Below, in pieces: positions 42,630 through 54,629 of a stretch of DNA of 64,000 nucleotides; position 1 is the first letter of the stretch, and each line of letters begins with the position of its first letter. Position numbers and translations under genes: made by a program. The notes beneath the pieces were generated by a model that worked only from the letters and a program-made list of their open reading frames with translations, ran no database searches and had not been told where the DNA came from. The stretch lies in contig MU864006.1 of assembly GCA_033296885.1 (NCBI GenBank), positions 36,377 through 100,376 of the forward strand, written 5' to 3'. This DNA comes from Triangularia verruculosa (lineage: Eukaryota; Ascomycota; Sordariomycetes; Sordariales; Podosporaceae).

Positions 42630-45600
42630 TCACCCATCCATAGCAACATCCTCCTCATCCACGATCCCGTCGTCCTCATCAGGCTCGGCATAACTCTCCA
42701 CCTCCGTACCTCTTCTTCTCTTGTTCCCCTCTCCCTCCTCATTCGCAACAGGGGGTGGATGCTCCTTTTCATACTTCATCCTCAACTCCGTAGCCTTCTC
42801 ATCCCACTCCGTCGCCAGCCTCTTCCACTCTGCCATCCTGTCCGCATACGCCCTCTTTTGCTCCTCCACCATCTCCACAAACGGCTTCTTCTCCTCCTCC
42901 GTCGTCTCCTTCCACATCTTTGCGCTCATCACTCTCACCTCATTAGCAGAGGGTTTCCCTTTCCCAGGTCGTCTTCCCTCTTCCAGTTTCTTCCTCGCAT
43001 TATCGTAGTTGGATTTGCTGAAGAAGATGTAAGCGTTGCTGGCCGGCTTTGCGGGTATCGCAGGGCGACGATCGATGAGCGACACAATATGGTCCCACAT
43101 TTCGATTTCGTACTGCTGCAGGCGGGCCTCAAGAGAGTCTTTGTTATTAACACCCGAGGCTTTCCGCTTGAGAGAGGAGTGGTTCTTAGGAATGATGAGC
43201 GGGGTGGGGATCTCGATGGGTCCGAGCATGGCATCGAGTACTTCTGATGCTGCACGAAGACCTGAGAGATAGGCGCCGTGGACGGTCGCAGGGTGCGTTC
43301 CGCTGGTGTGCTCGCCTGCAAAGTACAGGTTGCCAATGGGCCGAGCCATGATGTCGTAGTCATCGGCCTGCATGTTTGGCCCCGCCGACGAGTAGCTGCC
43401 GCGGGCAAACTTGTCAGATGCCCACCGGGTAACGACTGCTTCAACGGGCTGTCTGGGTACTTTGGAGCCATAAATGCTGCGAAGGACCTCTGTCGCTTCG
43501 GCCACAAGGTCGTCATTGCAGCTTTGCTCTGTATCATACCCGGCATCGCCAGCCATGAGCGCCAACAAAACAGGCAGCCCGCTTGGTTTGGAAATGTTGA
43601 ACCATTGGAAGAAGCGTCCTCGTTGTGGTGAGTAGTCTTTCTGCTCCAAGCTATGCCGACTGGATGGAATACGCAGCACGCCGAAGATGTCGCGACCTTC
43701 GTCCCAGAACGGCTCTTTATAAACAAGAATGACCTTGTTCAGGACACCAAAGCCAAGACGATTAATGGCACCGGCCTTCCAAGACGGCAACGGTGGTTCA
43801 AACTGTACATTGCCATGTTTGAGCACCCCGAGCGGTATCGTATTGACAACGTAGTCCGCCTCCACCGTGTAACCGTCTTCGCACTCAACGGTTGCCTTGC
43901 CTGTATGATCAGGACTGTATGTGATCTTCTGTACGGGGAATTTTTGCTTGAGGTTCAGGGGCGTAGGGAGGAGCGCAAGCCCTCTAGGAACGCTTTGGTA
44001 ACCTCCAACAACCATGGTGTGGGCCCCCTCCCATTCGTTTCCTGCGTCAATGTCCCAGCCCCGAAGACTCATTTGAGTGTAGTTGGTCGCATTGCTGTAC
44101 TCGAGGTTGGCAACGTGCCAGTTCATGAGCCTAAAGTCTTGCGCTGTAAAGTCCACCAGATCTCTATATTGTGGAATAATCTTGTCGATGACGCTGCCAA
44201 GTGTGGCGTCTCGCTCCTTGATCAGGGACTCAATCTCAAGATCGGCATCTTCGTTGACTCCTTGCTTGAGTGTCCAACCAATATCCTTCACTCTATGCGC
44301 CGCCTTTTGGGCTCCTGGAGTTCCTGGTTCAGTATGGACCCTGCCAGTGGCGCGGTCAGATGAGACTGGGACAAGGTGAACCTGCGGTGCCATGTTTTGT
44401 TCAGATACGGGGGCTGCATAGGGCTGGGCTGCGGCAGCCTCCTCGGTTTGGCGAATCGTCTTGTGAGTTTCCGCCGAGCTATCCCTCCCCTCGTCTATCA
44501 AGTCTCGGTTGCCCTCGATTAGTTTCGATGTCGGCTGCTGGAACTTGTATTCACTGACACGCTCGAGACAGTCGTTGTAGAGCTTCTCCACCAACTGGTC
44601 TCGTTCGAAATCAACAGCCTTTCCATTAGAGTCGAAGATAGTCATATCAGGATTCAGTTTGTGATAGTCAAGACCAAGCTGACCTCTGAGAAGAATGTTG
44701 ATAGGGTTGCCCCTATCAAAGCCGGTGATGATCATGCCTCCCATTTCTGCTGTATATCTTTTGCCTTCGAAGTTAGGGGACATTTGTTTTGGTTTCGTGG
44801 AGAAGGAACGGGAATACACTCTGCCCCCAACACGGCCCCTTCCTTCCAGAACGACGACTCGTGGAGGGTCCTCGCCCATCTCGCGAAATCTCCTGGAGTA
44901 CTGCTTGAACAGCCCTTCTAGCTGCCTTGCACAACCAAGCCCAGACATTCCTGCGCCAACAACGACAACCGTCTTCTGTTTTCTCTGAGTGGGCGAGTTC
45001 CCTGCCGCAGGCTTTCGCGATGATCGTATCTCAATACAGCCAAAGTTGACATAACCGCGGCGTACGAGCCAGTCGAAGCTCAAGCTGGCAATGTCGAACC
45101 ATCTGGAGTCTTTGGCACAGCCAACAGCCTCATCGCGCGTAACGGCTATCTGTGGGTTGCGAACCCATAATCTCAAGATCCCGTTGCGAATATTCAGGTA
45201 TGTCGTTACTTGTGTATGGCTGATATGGTCGCGGAGCATTGAATACTCTTCGGGGTGCAGAGCATATGGATTGAGTCTGGATGCTTCAGCGCCAGCAATG
45301 CACTGGGTCGCATATTCGTATAGTGGCAGATCAGGTGGAATAGAGACTTTCGGCCGTATGTCATACCTTCGCCTCGGCTTATCCGTGATCTGACGGGCAG
45401 GTTGGGCAGCGGAAGGTGCCATGGCCTCCTTAGAGCTGTCGTGGTCAACGGGGGTAGTGGCTTTGCTAGATGCCGAGGATAGGGCAGGTGATATGTCTGT
45501 GTGCTCTGATACGACAGAGAGCGATGACGATGAAGACTCCGCCTTTGGTGGAACATCTCCATGCAGCAGCGGCGATATTGCTACTTCAGATGCCGGAGCC

Positions 45601-46226
45601 GGTGGTGATAATGGGGGAGTGGGTGGCGGAGGCTCATATATAGGAGGAGTTGGTGGGTCAAGTGGAAGAGCCGACGGAATGTCAAAATGTAGAGGTGGTG
45701 CGGGTTCAAGAGATGTAGATGGAAGAGGTTGAAGAGAGGGAGAAGACGCAGGTTGGGACAGGGGGGACGACGATGTCGACGCGATAGGTTCTCTATTATG
45801 TTGTCAGCACGTGACAATCAACTCGACATGACAGAAACAATAGGCCGGGACCCATACTGGAAGAAGAGAAAAGTTAGCTTGGGGCACTTACACCTTCACG
45901 TCCTCGACTATTACATCAGGCAGGTCTGGCAACTCCGGCGGTGCCGGTGTAGGTGATTCAGGTGAATCGACCTCCATTGTGTCTCCTGTCCAGACAACAA
46001 TCTCGGCAGCAATGTCCTCCGACGCACTTGAAGACTCTTTTATTTTCACCTTCCGATCAGGGGTGCTCAACGAAGTACTGGCAGCAGGTGATGATGGCTT
46101 GGCAGAATTTGAGCTGGCCGATATGCGAGTTGAGCGTCGTGAGTCGAGGTTCGGACTAAGACCTATTACAGATCGTTTCGCAGCACCACTAGAATCTCTA
46201 GATCGGGGACGTGAAGGGGGCCCCAT
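42630..46226 (-). CDS. LSD1: LSD1-family histone lysine demethylase with HMG box
   Basis: FAD-dependent amine oxidase acting on methylated histone lysine in chromatin. Exons 46226-45892 and 45792-42630 (99-base intron) give 1165 aa. Residues 1-240 are disordered and Pro/Ser-rich. A SWIRM domain (about 272-375, ending FDWLVRRGYVNFG) precedes the FAD-binding VVVVGAGMSGLGCARQLEG (about 388-406). The oxidase core includes LEGRGRVGGRVYSRS, LNWH-like RLMNWHVANLEY, the lysine of GFGVLNKVILVYKEPFW that corresponds to the FAD-contacting Lys of human LSD1, and YFAGEHTSGTHPATVHGAYLSG. An HMG box follows (about 1025-1105, KPASNAYIFFSKSNY to WDEKATELRMKY), then a very acidic tail. Fungal LSD1 proteins commonly carry this HMG box, unlike the animal ones. 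The extreme N terminus could extend into a further upstream exon. Confidence 0.93.
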
Positions 46227-47172
46227 TCTAGCGAACCGATCGTCAAATCAGCCTGTGGGATGTGAGGCTGATCGCTGTGGATAGATGGATATATCGAGTC
46301 GGATGGTGGCCAGGTCGTTGGCATAGACTGACACTCCGCTTCCACCTCATGCCAGACAGGACAGGGGATGGTGCCACAAGCCCCGAGATTTCAGCTTGAT
46401 TGGCAGTCGAGATTTGGTTGTAGCTATAAGACGAAAAGGGACCGTAAGTCTGCTTGGGAATATCAGTAACATGTCTTTCGGCTTGAAATCATATACATGT
46501 GGTCTGATGTATCATCGATATTTGTCTGAGATAGGATCCAAGAACCCCATTGCAAAAATGTCCAGGGAGCTGGGGCGTAGGATTACCTCGAGAGAACATA
46601 TCGGCAACCGCGCACCGATGCACCGTGGAAAGGGGTCTGAGAAGCGAGACCAGGACTTGGGAATCACAGATGCGTGATATGGGATTCAAAGAAAGGCATT
46701 GACGCCGTGAATTGCCGTCTATCTCGCAACAGTTGCAAGAGTCTGAAAGAGGAAGACAGTAGCGCAGATTCATCTCCACAGCACAGCTGAGCCGAACCGT
46801 GCAGTCACTGTAATCTGTGAATTCCAGGCCTGCCCGGCACCATCACGTGAGGCGCCTCTCCGCACCCATAACCCCCCGAAACACCACTCCCCCGCCCCTT
46901 AACAAGCCATCATCAGTGCATGTGTGTTCTCTATCTTCTGACAGCGAGTCCGATTCCTTGCAAACGGCATTTCGAGTCAATATTCGCATTTGTTTGCCCC
47001 CGACAGCAGTTCACGGCACCTACTCATGTTGGAGCAAACAGCCTGTGCCTTGCCAGGCCATAGCGCCAAGGAAAGCGAACAGCCTTTCTGCTACCAAACC
47101 ACCAATTTTTCACACATGTGGACGGGGCGGTAGCATCGATGTATTCGGATATCATAAATAGGGTATATCATT
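46227..47172. other. Spacer upstream of LSD1-type gene
   Basis: About 950 bases with the LSD1 promoter and the VPS33 3' end (both minus). No gene or RNA recognised. Confidence 0.55.
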
Positions 47173-49523
47173 TCATCTAGCAGCAGCAGCAGCTGGAGAA
47201 GAAGCCGTCGCTGCAACAGAAACTGGTGTGTTTCTCTTCTCAAAAGATTCCTTCTCAATCGCTGCATCCATCATCCTGTTCCCGCTAATAATCGAAGTTG
47301 TGCAGATAACGATCTTTCGCCGCGCTGTTTTGTATCATCAGTTAGCCATGGATTCCAGACATAGGATATGTGGTTATCATCAGGAATTCGGCTTACCTTC
47401 TTCCTGCTTTGCAATAAACCGCAGCGCGGCGATCTCAGTGAAACTAATGCCACCCACAAAAACCACAAAAACAGTCTTTTGCTCACCACCACCCGACAAC
47501 AATGCTCTTGCTTTGACAGCCTTATCCTCGCCCTTCTGGACTTCATCAAATGTCTGACCGCGAGCATGCTTGACAGCGTCGTCAAATCCACGCCACCCCT
47601 GAGCTCCGCTTCCAGCCGATCCAGCCGCACTCGTCACCCCATTCCCTCGTGTGAGCGAAAGTAGATATTGCTTCTGGAGGATGGACTGTACAAGCCGAAC
47701 CGATAATGGGGCATATCCGCTGTAGACGTAGGCGATGTCGTTGGGGTCTTCTTCGTTGACCTCGTCCACGATAAGCCGGAGCTGCTTGCGAAGATATGTG
47801 TAGTTGGTCTTGTTTCCAGCCGTACCGGCAGATCCTGCCATAGGTATCATGGAAGCCAAAGGGGATGACCTGGATAAGAACATCTGAAGTCGCTCCAGGT
47901 TATGGAGCGTCAGTAAATGTTGGTATCCATACCCTTGAAGTATAAGCCGCCGAAAGTGATCCAACTCTTTGCTCTTGATACCACCCGAAATGCAGGAGTA
48001 TACACACATCAACCTCAAGACCTGGGGCAATGGTGTATCCCGTGCTATGAGCTCCTCGATGGCATCAAACTGAGAGGAGGGGTCAGCTCCTGCTGCCAAG
48101 TTCTGCTGCACCTCGAGCAGCTTGGTGAAGAGCTCTGTCTGTGTGTACTTCATGATTTCTTCTGTCAGGCCTGTATGTATTTTCAGGCTCTGTTGTTCTG
48201 CCTGATACCCGGGTAGCTTCTGTACAAAGTCTCTCAGTTCCGCTGTCGTCTTCGAACTGTGTCTGCTATCAAAATCGCTCTGAAGTCGGCGAGCAATCTT
48301 GTGCAACTGAGTGCCCACGACGGCGAAGTTGGTGTCGCGAAGCTGCGCAAATAACTTGTCGGAACCATCAAGCTGAATTTTTCGTTTTCTGGTCTGCCCA
48401 TCTGTTGCTGCTGCTGCTGCCGTAGTTGATCCGCCCTGGGATCCTGGTTGGGGCGCTGCGCCGACTATTGTCGAGTCGACATCGGTTTGGTTATTTTGGA
48501 TGCCGAACAGTTCGTCGATCAAGCCTTCATAGGTGAGCTGGGTGAGTAGAGGTGTTACGAAGTCGACTTCTCGATCTATAATTATGATGTTCTCTGTAGT
48601 GGTACTGGGACTGAGGCCAACTTTATCCGCCTCGCCCACATCTTCACCAGCAAGCAGTTCTTGTCTCATACGCAATAACAGATCGGAAACTCTTTTGGCG
48701 TTGTCGCCTTTACCGACGATACGGGGAAACAAGCCATGTTTTTGTTGGATGCCCATCAGGGCGCGGGCGAGCAGAAAGACGGGCGTAGGGTCTTTGGCCA
48801 AATAAAGGTCCCGGAATGAGTCGTCAAGCTCCAGTGACAAGACATCTTTATCCAGAGGAAAGAAGTAAAGCGGGAGCTCGGCAACATTGGTGTCACCCAG
48901 TACCCCAGCTTCCTCCAGAATCTTGTCGGAAAGCAACGTCCGCCGAGGCACCCAAAACACATGGAATTCGAGGGGAGTCTGAGTTTCTCGCTGAAGGCGA
49001 GTGATCTGGTCTACCGCTGCGTCAGCGTCTCGAGATTCGACATGAACAAACCTCAAGTGTTGAGAACCAAGCCCATTCTGTTTCTCGATGAGGTGCCGTT
49101 ACAAGAAAGCGCGCTGGCAGCGGTGGGGATCTCTTACCAGCTATCGCATGAGCGTTGCGGGCAGACTCGCCGCGGGCAATGAATACGACATTGCGGTTGC
49201 TCGTGTCGGTATTCTTGTTCTCGAGAAAGAAGATCTTGTCGACATCGTACTCCCGTAAAGTCGAGGCCTTGACTATCACTCCGAGTGGGCCGGCGAGCTT
49301 CTCCTCGATGACGAGGTTCTTCTTCCCACGAACCTAGGGTGGCGCTGCCTGTCAGTTCAGCAACCAACTCAGCACTGCACGCTGTAACCGTCGCAAGCAA
49401 GCCACCTCAACTGCGAATGGTAGATGGTGTAGCGCGTAGACTTACTCCTTCAAGAAGACGAAGCAGATCCCTCCGCGCCTTGTCTCTGATCTGTTCTGTG
49501 TCAAACCCCGGTTGAGGAGCCAT
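47173..49523 (-). CDS. VPS33: Vacuolar sorting protein Vps33 (Sec1/Munc18 family)
   Basis: SM protein of the HOPS and CORVET tethering complexes, which templates SNARE assembly for vacuole and endosome fusion. Exons on the minus strand: 49523-49446, 49333-49138, 49016-47397 and 47324-47173, giving 681 aa. Family segments are present throughout: NLVIEEKLAGPLGVIVK, VFIARGESARNAHAIA, FHVFWVPRRTLLSDKILEEA, IIIIDREVDFVTPLLTQLTY and YEGLIDELFGI, then VFVVFVGGISFTEIAALRF near the end. A Gln/Gly/Ala-rich insert interrupts the middle (about 290-320). The acceptor at 49017 was chosen because only it keeps phase and joins HAIA directly to AVDQITRLQRE; a longer readthrough frame upstream (RFVHVESRD) is then intronic. 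The last exon ends in an Ala-rich tail. Confidence 0.95.
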
Positions 49524-50190
49524 GATGGTGAGCTGTCATGGCGGTGTTGAAGTTGGCCCATGAAGCTTGCGAAGCTCAGTTGACAGTAGGTGACGGCGGA
49601 GGGACGCCTGGATGGACTTCTTGGCGGCGGCCCGAGCTCCAGAGCTCCACCCTATCGTCACAAGCTGATCGGAAGTCGGTGGATAGCTTCACCGATATCC
49701 TATATATATGGACAGTATGTAGTTTCCATATTTTGATGGACAACTAAGAGATGTGTACCTCAAATTGAGCTCTGTCTCCAGGCTATCTTGTATGATTTCT
49801 GCGTTCGAGTCTGCTGTCGAAACAGTCTTACAGCAGGCAATATTGCCACATATCTATCTACACATCGACATGGCAGTCTGCCTCTCAGCATGATGGCTCA
49901 TCCTACAAAGCTACCAGCAAATCTCTTGACCGACCCAACAAAAACAAGTGCTATTCCGTCATTATGAGATTCTTTTGAGTCCATCAAAATGTTTGTGAAA
50001 AACTCCCAGGGTTTTCTCCAGACAGCCATGCTTTCAGAATCCCAAACTCCAACTTGCATGCTCGCTGTGACCGAGCAGAGCGCTCGTTATGCAAACAAGA
50101 TTCAATGCTTCGTATCCCAGCCATCCTTAGATAACGCCATACCCCAATCGTCTGAAGACGCAGAAATCACCCAAACCCAGCCATTCCATC
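49524..50190. other. Spacer between VPS33 and E2 genes
   Basis: About 670 bases with the VPS33 promoter and the 3' end of the E2 gene. No gene is supported. Confidence 0.55.
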
Positions 50191-50818
50191 TTACACGTTG
50201 TTATCATCATAATAGAAATCAATGTCCTTGGGACGTAGTCGATTGCCACGAACAAACTCCTCATCACCCGCAGGCCGCTCGTTTCTGCTGTTGCCCGTCA
50301 ACATACTTTGAAGTGACATGCAAACACTCTCCACGTTCTGCACGGGGCTCCATCCTTGCTGTCCGAGAAGATCAAGACAGATGATTCCGTTAGAGTAAAT
50401 GTGGGGATGAATCGGGATTGGTCGATCGGCGAGCTTCACAAACGTCACCTCGGGGGGTTCTGGCAGAGGAAGTGTCAGCCATTTCGTTAGGTGATCTCCA
50501 TAGCAGGAGGACTAGCAAAAGAAAGCCGGTCTTGCTCACCAATGGGATACTGTGCGCTGAATCGAAACTTGAGTCTGTAAATTTGATTCAGGTACAGAGG
50601 GTTGTCGTCGAGAACCCGAATGTCCAGAAACCACTCTTCAAAATTATCGGCCGACACAAGCTCGATGCCTGGGGGAAGAGAGTTGCTGTTAATCTAGGTA
50701 GGTGCGCACAAGATCATAACATGTCAGTGGGGTTGATAAAAGACTCGAAGTCGCAGGAGCAAAGACTGCCCACCTTTGACAGCTCCTTTCCCAGGCGCTT
50801 CGTCGCAAAGCCCGCCAT
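50191..50818 (-). CDS. UBE2W-type ubiquitin-conjugating enzyme
   Basis: E2 enzyme; the animal member UBE2W attaches ubiquitin to protein N-terminal amino groups. Exons 50818-50774, 50693-50540 and 50459-50191 give 155 aa, the length of UBE2W (about 151). The core reads RLKFRFSAQYPIEPPEVTF, then HPHIYSNGIICLDLLGQQG with catalytic Cys94 and WSPVQNVESVCMSLQSML. In place of the usual HPN motif the family has HPH, as seen here, which sets UBE2W apart from most E2s. The C-terminal tail NRLRPKDIDFYYDDNNV is short and disordered-like, as in UBE2W. The first intron acceptor at 50694 (CCTAG) was chosen because it alone keeps the frame and gives a continuous N-terminal helix. Confidence 0.92.
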
Positions 50819-52097
50819 TCTTTCTGCGACTCCTGAAGGTGCTTGCGATCGTCGCCTGTGAGGTTGTCAGCTGAAGGGGTTGCCGAGAAGGAGGAACGCC
50901 GAGAAATGAACCAACAATTGCTCGATGTTGGTGGCGGGGTACTTTTACTTGAGCTTTAACGCGGGGGTGGGGCGATGAACAAGCACAACACCTCACGTCA
51001 GTATAGGGAGAAGGAAAGAGCCACCACCAGCCTGTTGACGCAGAGAAAGTAGGTCACGGGGACAGCCGAGCTGGGCTCTTGAAGCCTGAGCCGATTGTCT
51101 CAAAAGACTCGGTGGCAGCGTCAGAGTCGAGACAAAAAGGTGCACGGGATTGCAGGCGCGGGCAGGTAGACGAGCCGGCAAGCCAAGGTTAGGTAACTTT
51201 CAAGGCGGCGGCATATGTACATGCATAATAAACTCCACTCGCGTTGAGATCCCAAGAGATCAAGAATCAAAGACACCAGACCCGGGAAAGGAACGTACGG
51301 CATCGGGAGGGTGGGACATTGGGCTGGTTATTTCCAGCTGAACGCCTATCTCCCTTACTTTCAGGCAAAGGGTGTTTTCAAGTGCAGCAAGAGCATAAGC
51401 CTACCTGTCTTGCATGGCAGGTAACTCAATATACTAAAGTGTGAATAAATGCTCTCCTGACAGCACTGGCATATTGAGCTGGTGAGGTGTTATAGAAGAT
51501 CGACCATCTGCTTCTGAATGTCTTGGAGGATGGCAGATGCTTCTTCCTAGTCAATATGTTGGCAGTTATCCGACAGAGCTGAAGACCCCATATCAATTAG
51601 TTTTGAAAGCAGGATAAGATCTGGGAGAGACCAGGAGCCTGTCGGTCAGCCACAAGGCCGTCGGGAAAACTGATCTTCTTCTCAGAACGGAACAAAGGTT
51701 ATGAAAGCCTCTTCAAGCTCAAGTCCATGTGTCTATGGATCTCTGCCCAGTTCCCGACGGCAACTGGAAACATCATTTTGTGTCCAAGAGAGGCACAGTG
51801 CTGCATCCATGCAAGGCTGAGCCACAGGAAACCCTGAGAAGCCAAATCAAAGACCCCATTTGCAGGAGGCGGTGCACTGGAGCTCAGAAACGAGTTGGCG
51901 CCAAAAGCAAAATGATCTGCTATGGAGTAATAGGTACTCCGTAAACCAGCAAAAATACTACTCAGATTAACTTCCAGGCCATAATCCAACTAACGGCTCC
52001 TTAGATTCGCTCCAAGCAAGGAGAAGACTCCAAATCAGACACTGCGCTGGCCGATTTTCCTATTCAAGCAGTGGTTTGCCGGCCTTCTCGAACAATG
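50819..52097. other. Intergenic, no gene recognised
   Basis: About 1.3 kb. A 96-codon minus frame at 51699-51989 has some protein character but no domain or codon bias that would support it. Nothing else is seen. Confidence 0.5.
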
Positions 52098-52940
52098 AGG
52101 CTTCAATCAGATCCCATCCCGTCAACCTCTTGGTTCCACTGACTGACTCCCCTTCCCCCGCCAGGCTGGACGGGCGGCCAGGGTCGCACAGCCTGCAGAG
52201 GGGGAGCCCCCTGTCACCTGCGGTGGCCAGTCAAGGACCAGTGCGGGAGAGAAAATAAGGCATTTTCCGCTTTTGGACCCGGGTCTTTGGTGACCTCCCA
52301 CGAGCACATTGGGCTTGAGGGGCTCGAAAAGGTCCCCAAGACAAGGTATTAATATCAAAGTCACAAAGCCATAGCCATCCCGATCTCTTTCCCTTGCCGT
52401 CCTGCTGCTCGTCCTGCTGCTCGCCCTGTCTGTCTGTCCAGTGACCGCCTGCATCTTGGACCCCCGACCTGAAAACGCCATTTCCACTTCCTCACCACTC
52501 GGCGGGGCAGCTAATAATTGCTTGGCAACCCCTCGCCCGCCAACTCCCAGCCCAATTGCTGCCAAGCCCTCTCCTTGTGCATCTGCCTCTACCTCTCTGC
52601 CTCCTCCTCGTGCCGATACCAACCTAAGCACCTCAGGTACCGACGCACACCGTACGCTCTGCCTCAAGCGCCTGAAGGCTTGTCAGCTCCCTCAGCCGCT
52701 CTCTACCGTCGCACGCGCCGCCCTTCTCCCCTCGCTCTCGTCACTCTCATCCTGCGAACTAAAACACAGCCAGGGGCTCAGGACGTGCCAACACGACACC
52801 GGCACTCGGACACCAACGTACATACAACAAGTGACATTTTCCAGAATTAAGGTTACTTGAATCGCGCTGCTCGCAGCCATCCAGAGCCAGAAGCCTCCTC
52901 CTACTTTTCCGGTTCTTGTTTTCTGCCAAAGCTCGGCACC
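52098..52940 (+). promoter_or_regulatory. ATG-free, pyrimidine-rich upstream leader of the CaM kinase gene
   Basis: The plus strand contains no ATG from 52098 up to the kinase start at 52941, although about 13 would be expected by chance. It is C/T-rich with CTGCTGCTCGTC repeats near 52400-52440. The simplest reading is a long transcribed leader kept free of upstream start codons; how far it is transcribed is not shown by sequence alone. Confidence 0.55.
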
Positions 52941-54629
52941 ATGAGCTGTAAGTCACCACCTCCATGTCACCTCCAACCAAGTTTCGCCATGTGCTCTCGA
53001 GCTTCGGTTTGTCTCCATGTTCTACGTCATACGCCCAATCGTGTAGTCTGCTAGCTAGCAACGGCGCCGGCAGTGACAGCCCATGCTGATATGAATTATG
53101 AACTACAGTCTCGAACATGCTCAACCGCCTACATGGGCAACCGGAGAGCTACGATAAGAAGTACGCAGCAGCTATCCTACCTACTTTCCCTCCGCCGTCA
53201 CCTTCTACTGGCGGTCAAACGTGCTGTGACATGAATCACTGACACCCTCCCCTCCAACAGGTCGAAATATCGCTTTGGGCGCACCCTAGGCGCAGGCACC
53301 TATGGCATCGTCAGAGAGGCCGAGGGCCCTGATGGCCGGGTCGCCATCAAGATCATTCTGAAGAAGAATGTGCGGGGCAACGAGCGCATGGTTCTTGACG
53401 AATTGGACATGCTCCAACGTCTTAAGCACCCCCACATCGTCAAGTTTGTTGACTGGTTCGAGTCAAGAGTGTGTTCTTCCTAGATAATGGCTACTATCCC
53501 CAAAGAGTCGGAAACTGACCTCGCCCGTTCTTGCTGTAGGACAAGTACTATATCGTCACAGAACTTGCTACCGGTGGAGAGTTGTTCGATAGGATTTGCC
53601 AGCAGGGCAAGTTCACTGAAAAGGACGCCTCCCAGACCATCAAGCAGGTCTTAGGTGCGGTCGACTATCTGCACAAGAACAATGTCGTCCACAGAGGTGA
53701 GCACATCAGATGAAAGCAGGGTTTATGACCACGAGCTCACCCAGGCAAACTAGACCTCAAGCCGGAGAACTTGCTCTACCTCACTAAAGAGGCCGACTCC
53801 GATCTCGTTCTTGCCGATTTTGGCATCGCAAAGATGCTCGGCACCAAAGACGAGGTCCTGACCACCATGGCCGGTTCTTTTGGTTACGCCGCCCCCGAGG
53901 TGATGCTCAAGCAAGGCCACGGCAAACCTGTGGATATGTGGTCCTTGGGTATTATCACGTATACCCTACTATGCGGTTACTCGCCATTCAGGTCCGAGAA
54001 CCTCCAAGATCTCATCGATGAGTGCAGCGCCTGCCACGTTGTTTTCCACGACCGGTATTGGAAGGACGTCAGCGATGATGCCAAGGATTTCATCCTGAAG
54101 CTCCTGAAGGCCAAGCCCGAGGATCGGTGGTCCAGCGAGGTAAGCATACTGTTCGCCCTCCATCCTTTGGTTCCAGCTGCTAACAATATGTCTTTCCCTT
54201 ATAAAGCAAGCCCTGGCCCACCCCTGGCTCAGCGGCGAGAACGCCACCGACCACAACTTGCTGCCCGAGATTCGCGCTTACCTCACCCGTGCGCGCTTGC
54301 GCAGAGGTATCGAAATGGTCAAGTTGGCCAACCGCATCGAGGCGCTCAAGATGCAGGAGGATGATCCCGAGAATTCGGACATGCCAAAGGATGCTACGTC
54401 AGCAGCAGACCAGACGCGTCATTTCCAGTCGGTCAAGAATGCTAACGAAGAGAGCAGCAGCAGTAATGATAAGAAGGAGGGTGAGGGTTCCGGTGAGAAG
54501 CGCACGCTGTCCAAGGCGATCAAGGGGGCCATCTTCCGTGAGGTTGTTATGGCCAAGGTCCGGGAGATGAAGGAACAGGAGGAGACTCTGAAGGTCACGG
54601 GCGAAGCTACTGGCGAAGCTTCCAAATAA
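52941..54629 (+). CDS. camk-1: Ca2+/calmodulin-dependent protein kinase
   Basis: Ser/Thr kinase of the CaMKI type, close to Neurospora CAMK-1. Exons: 52941-52947, 53109-53160, 53261-53468, 53540-53696, 53754-54139 and 54207-54629, giving 410 aa. The first coding exon is only 7 bases (Met, Ser and one base). Kinase motifs are complete: glycine loop TLGAGTYGIVREA (28-40), VAIK with Lys50, HRDLKPENLL split by an intron after HR, LADFGIAKML, and AGSFGYAAPEV with a phosphorylatable activation loop. After the kinase domain comes a basic amphipathic helix, RARLRRGIEMVKLANRIEAL, fitting an autoinhibitory/calmodulin-binding segment. The tail is Glu/Lys/Ser-rich. The alternative start at the later Met (MLNRLHG) is possible, but the small first exon gives the family-like MSF start. 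Confidence 0.95.

Noticed and set aside
49017..49137. Extra VPS33 coding segment RFVHVESRDADA
   Set aside because: No acceptor upstream gives the right phase; the CAG at 49017 does, and joins conserved sequence directly.
51699..51989. 96-codon minus-strand frame
   Set aside because: Has some protein look but no domain, no codon bias and no promoter context; not supportable.
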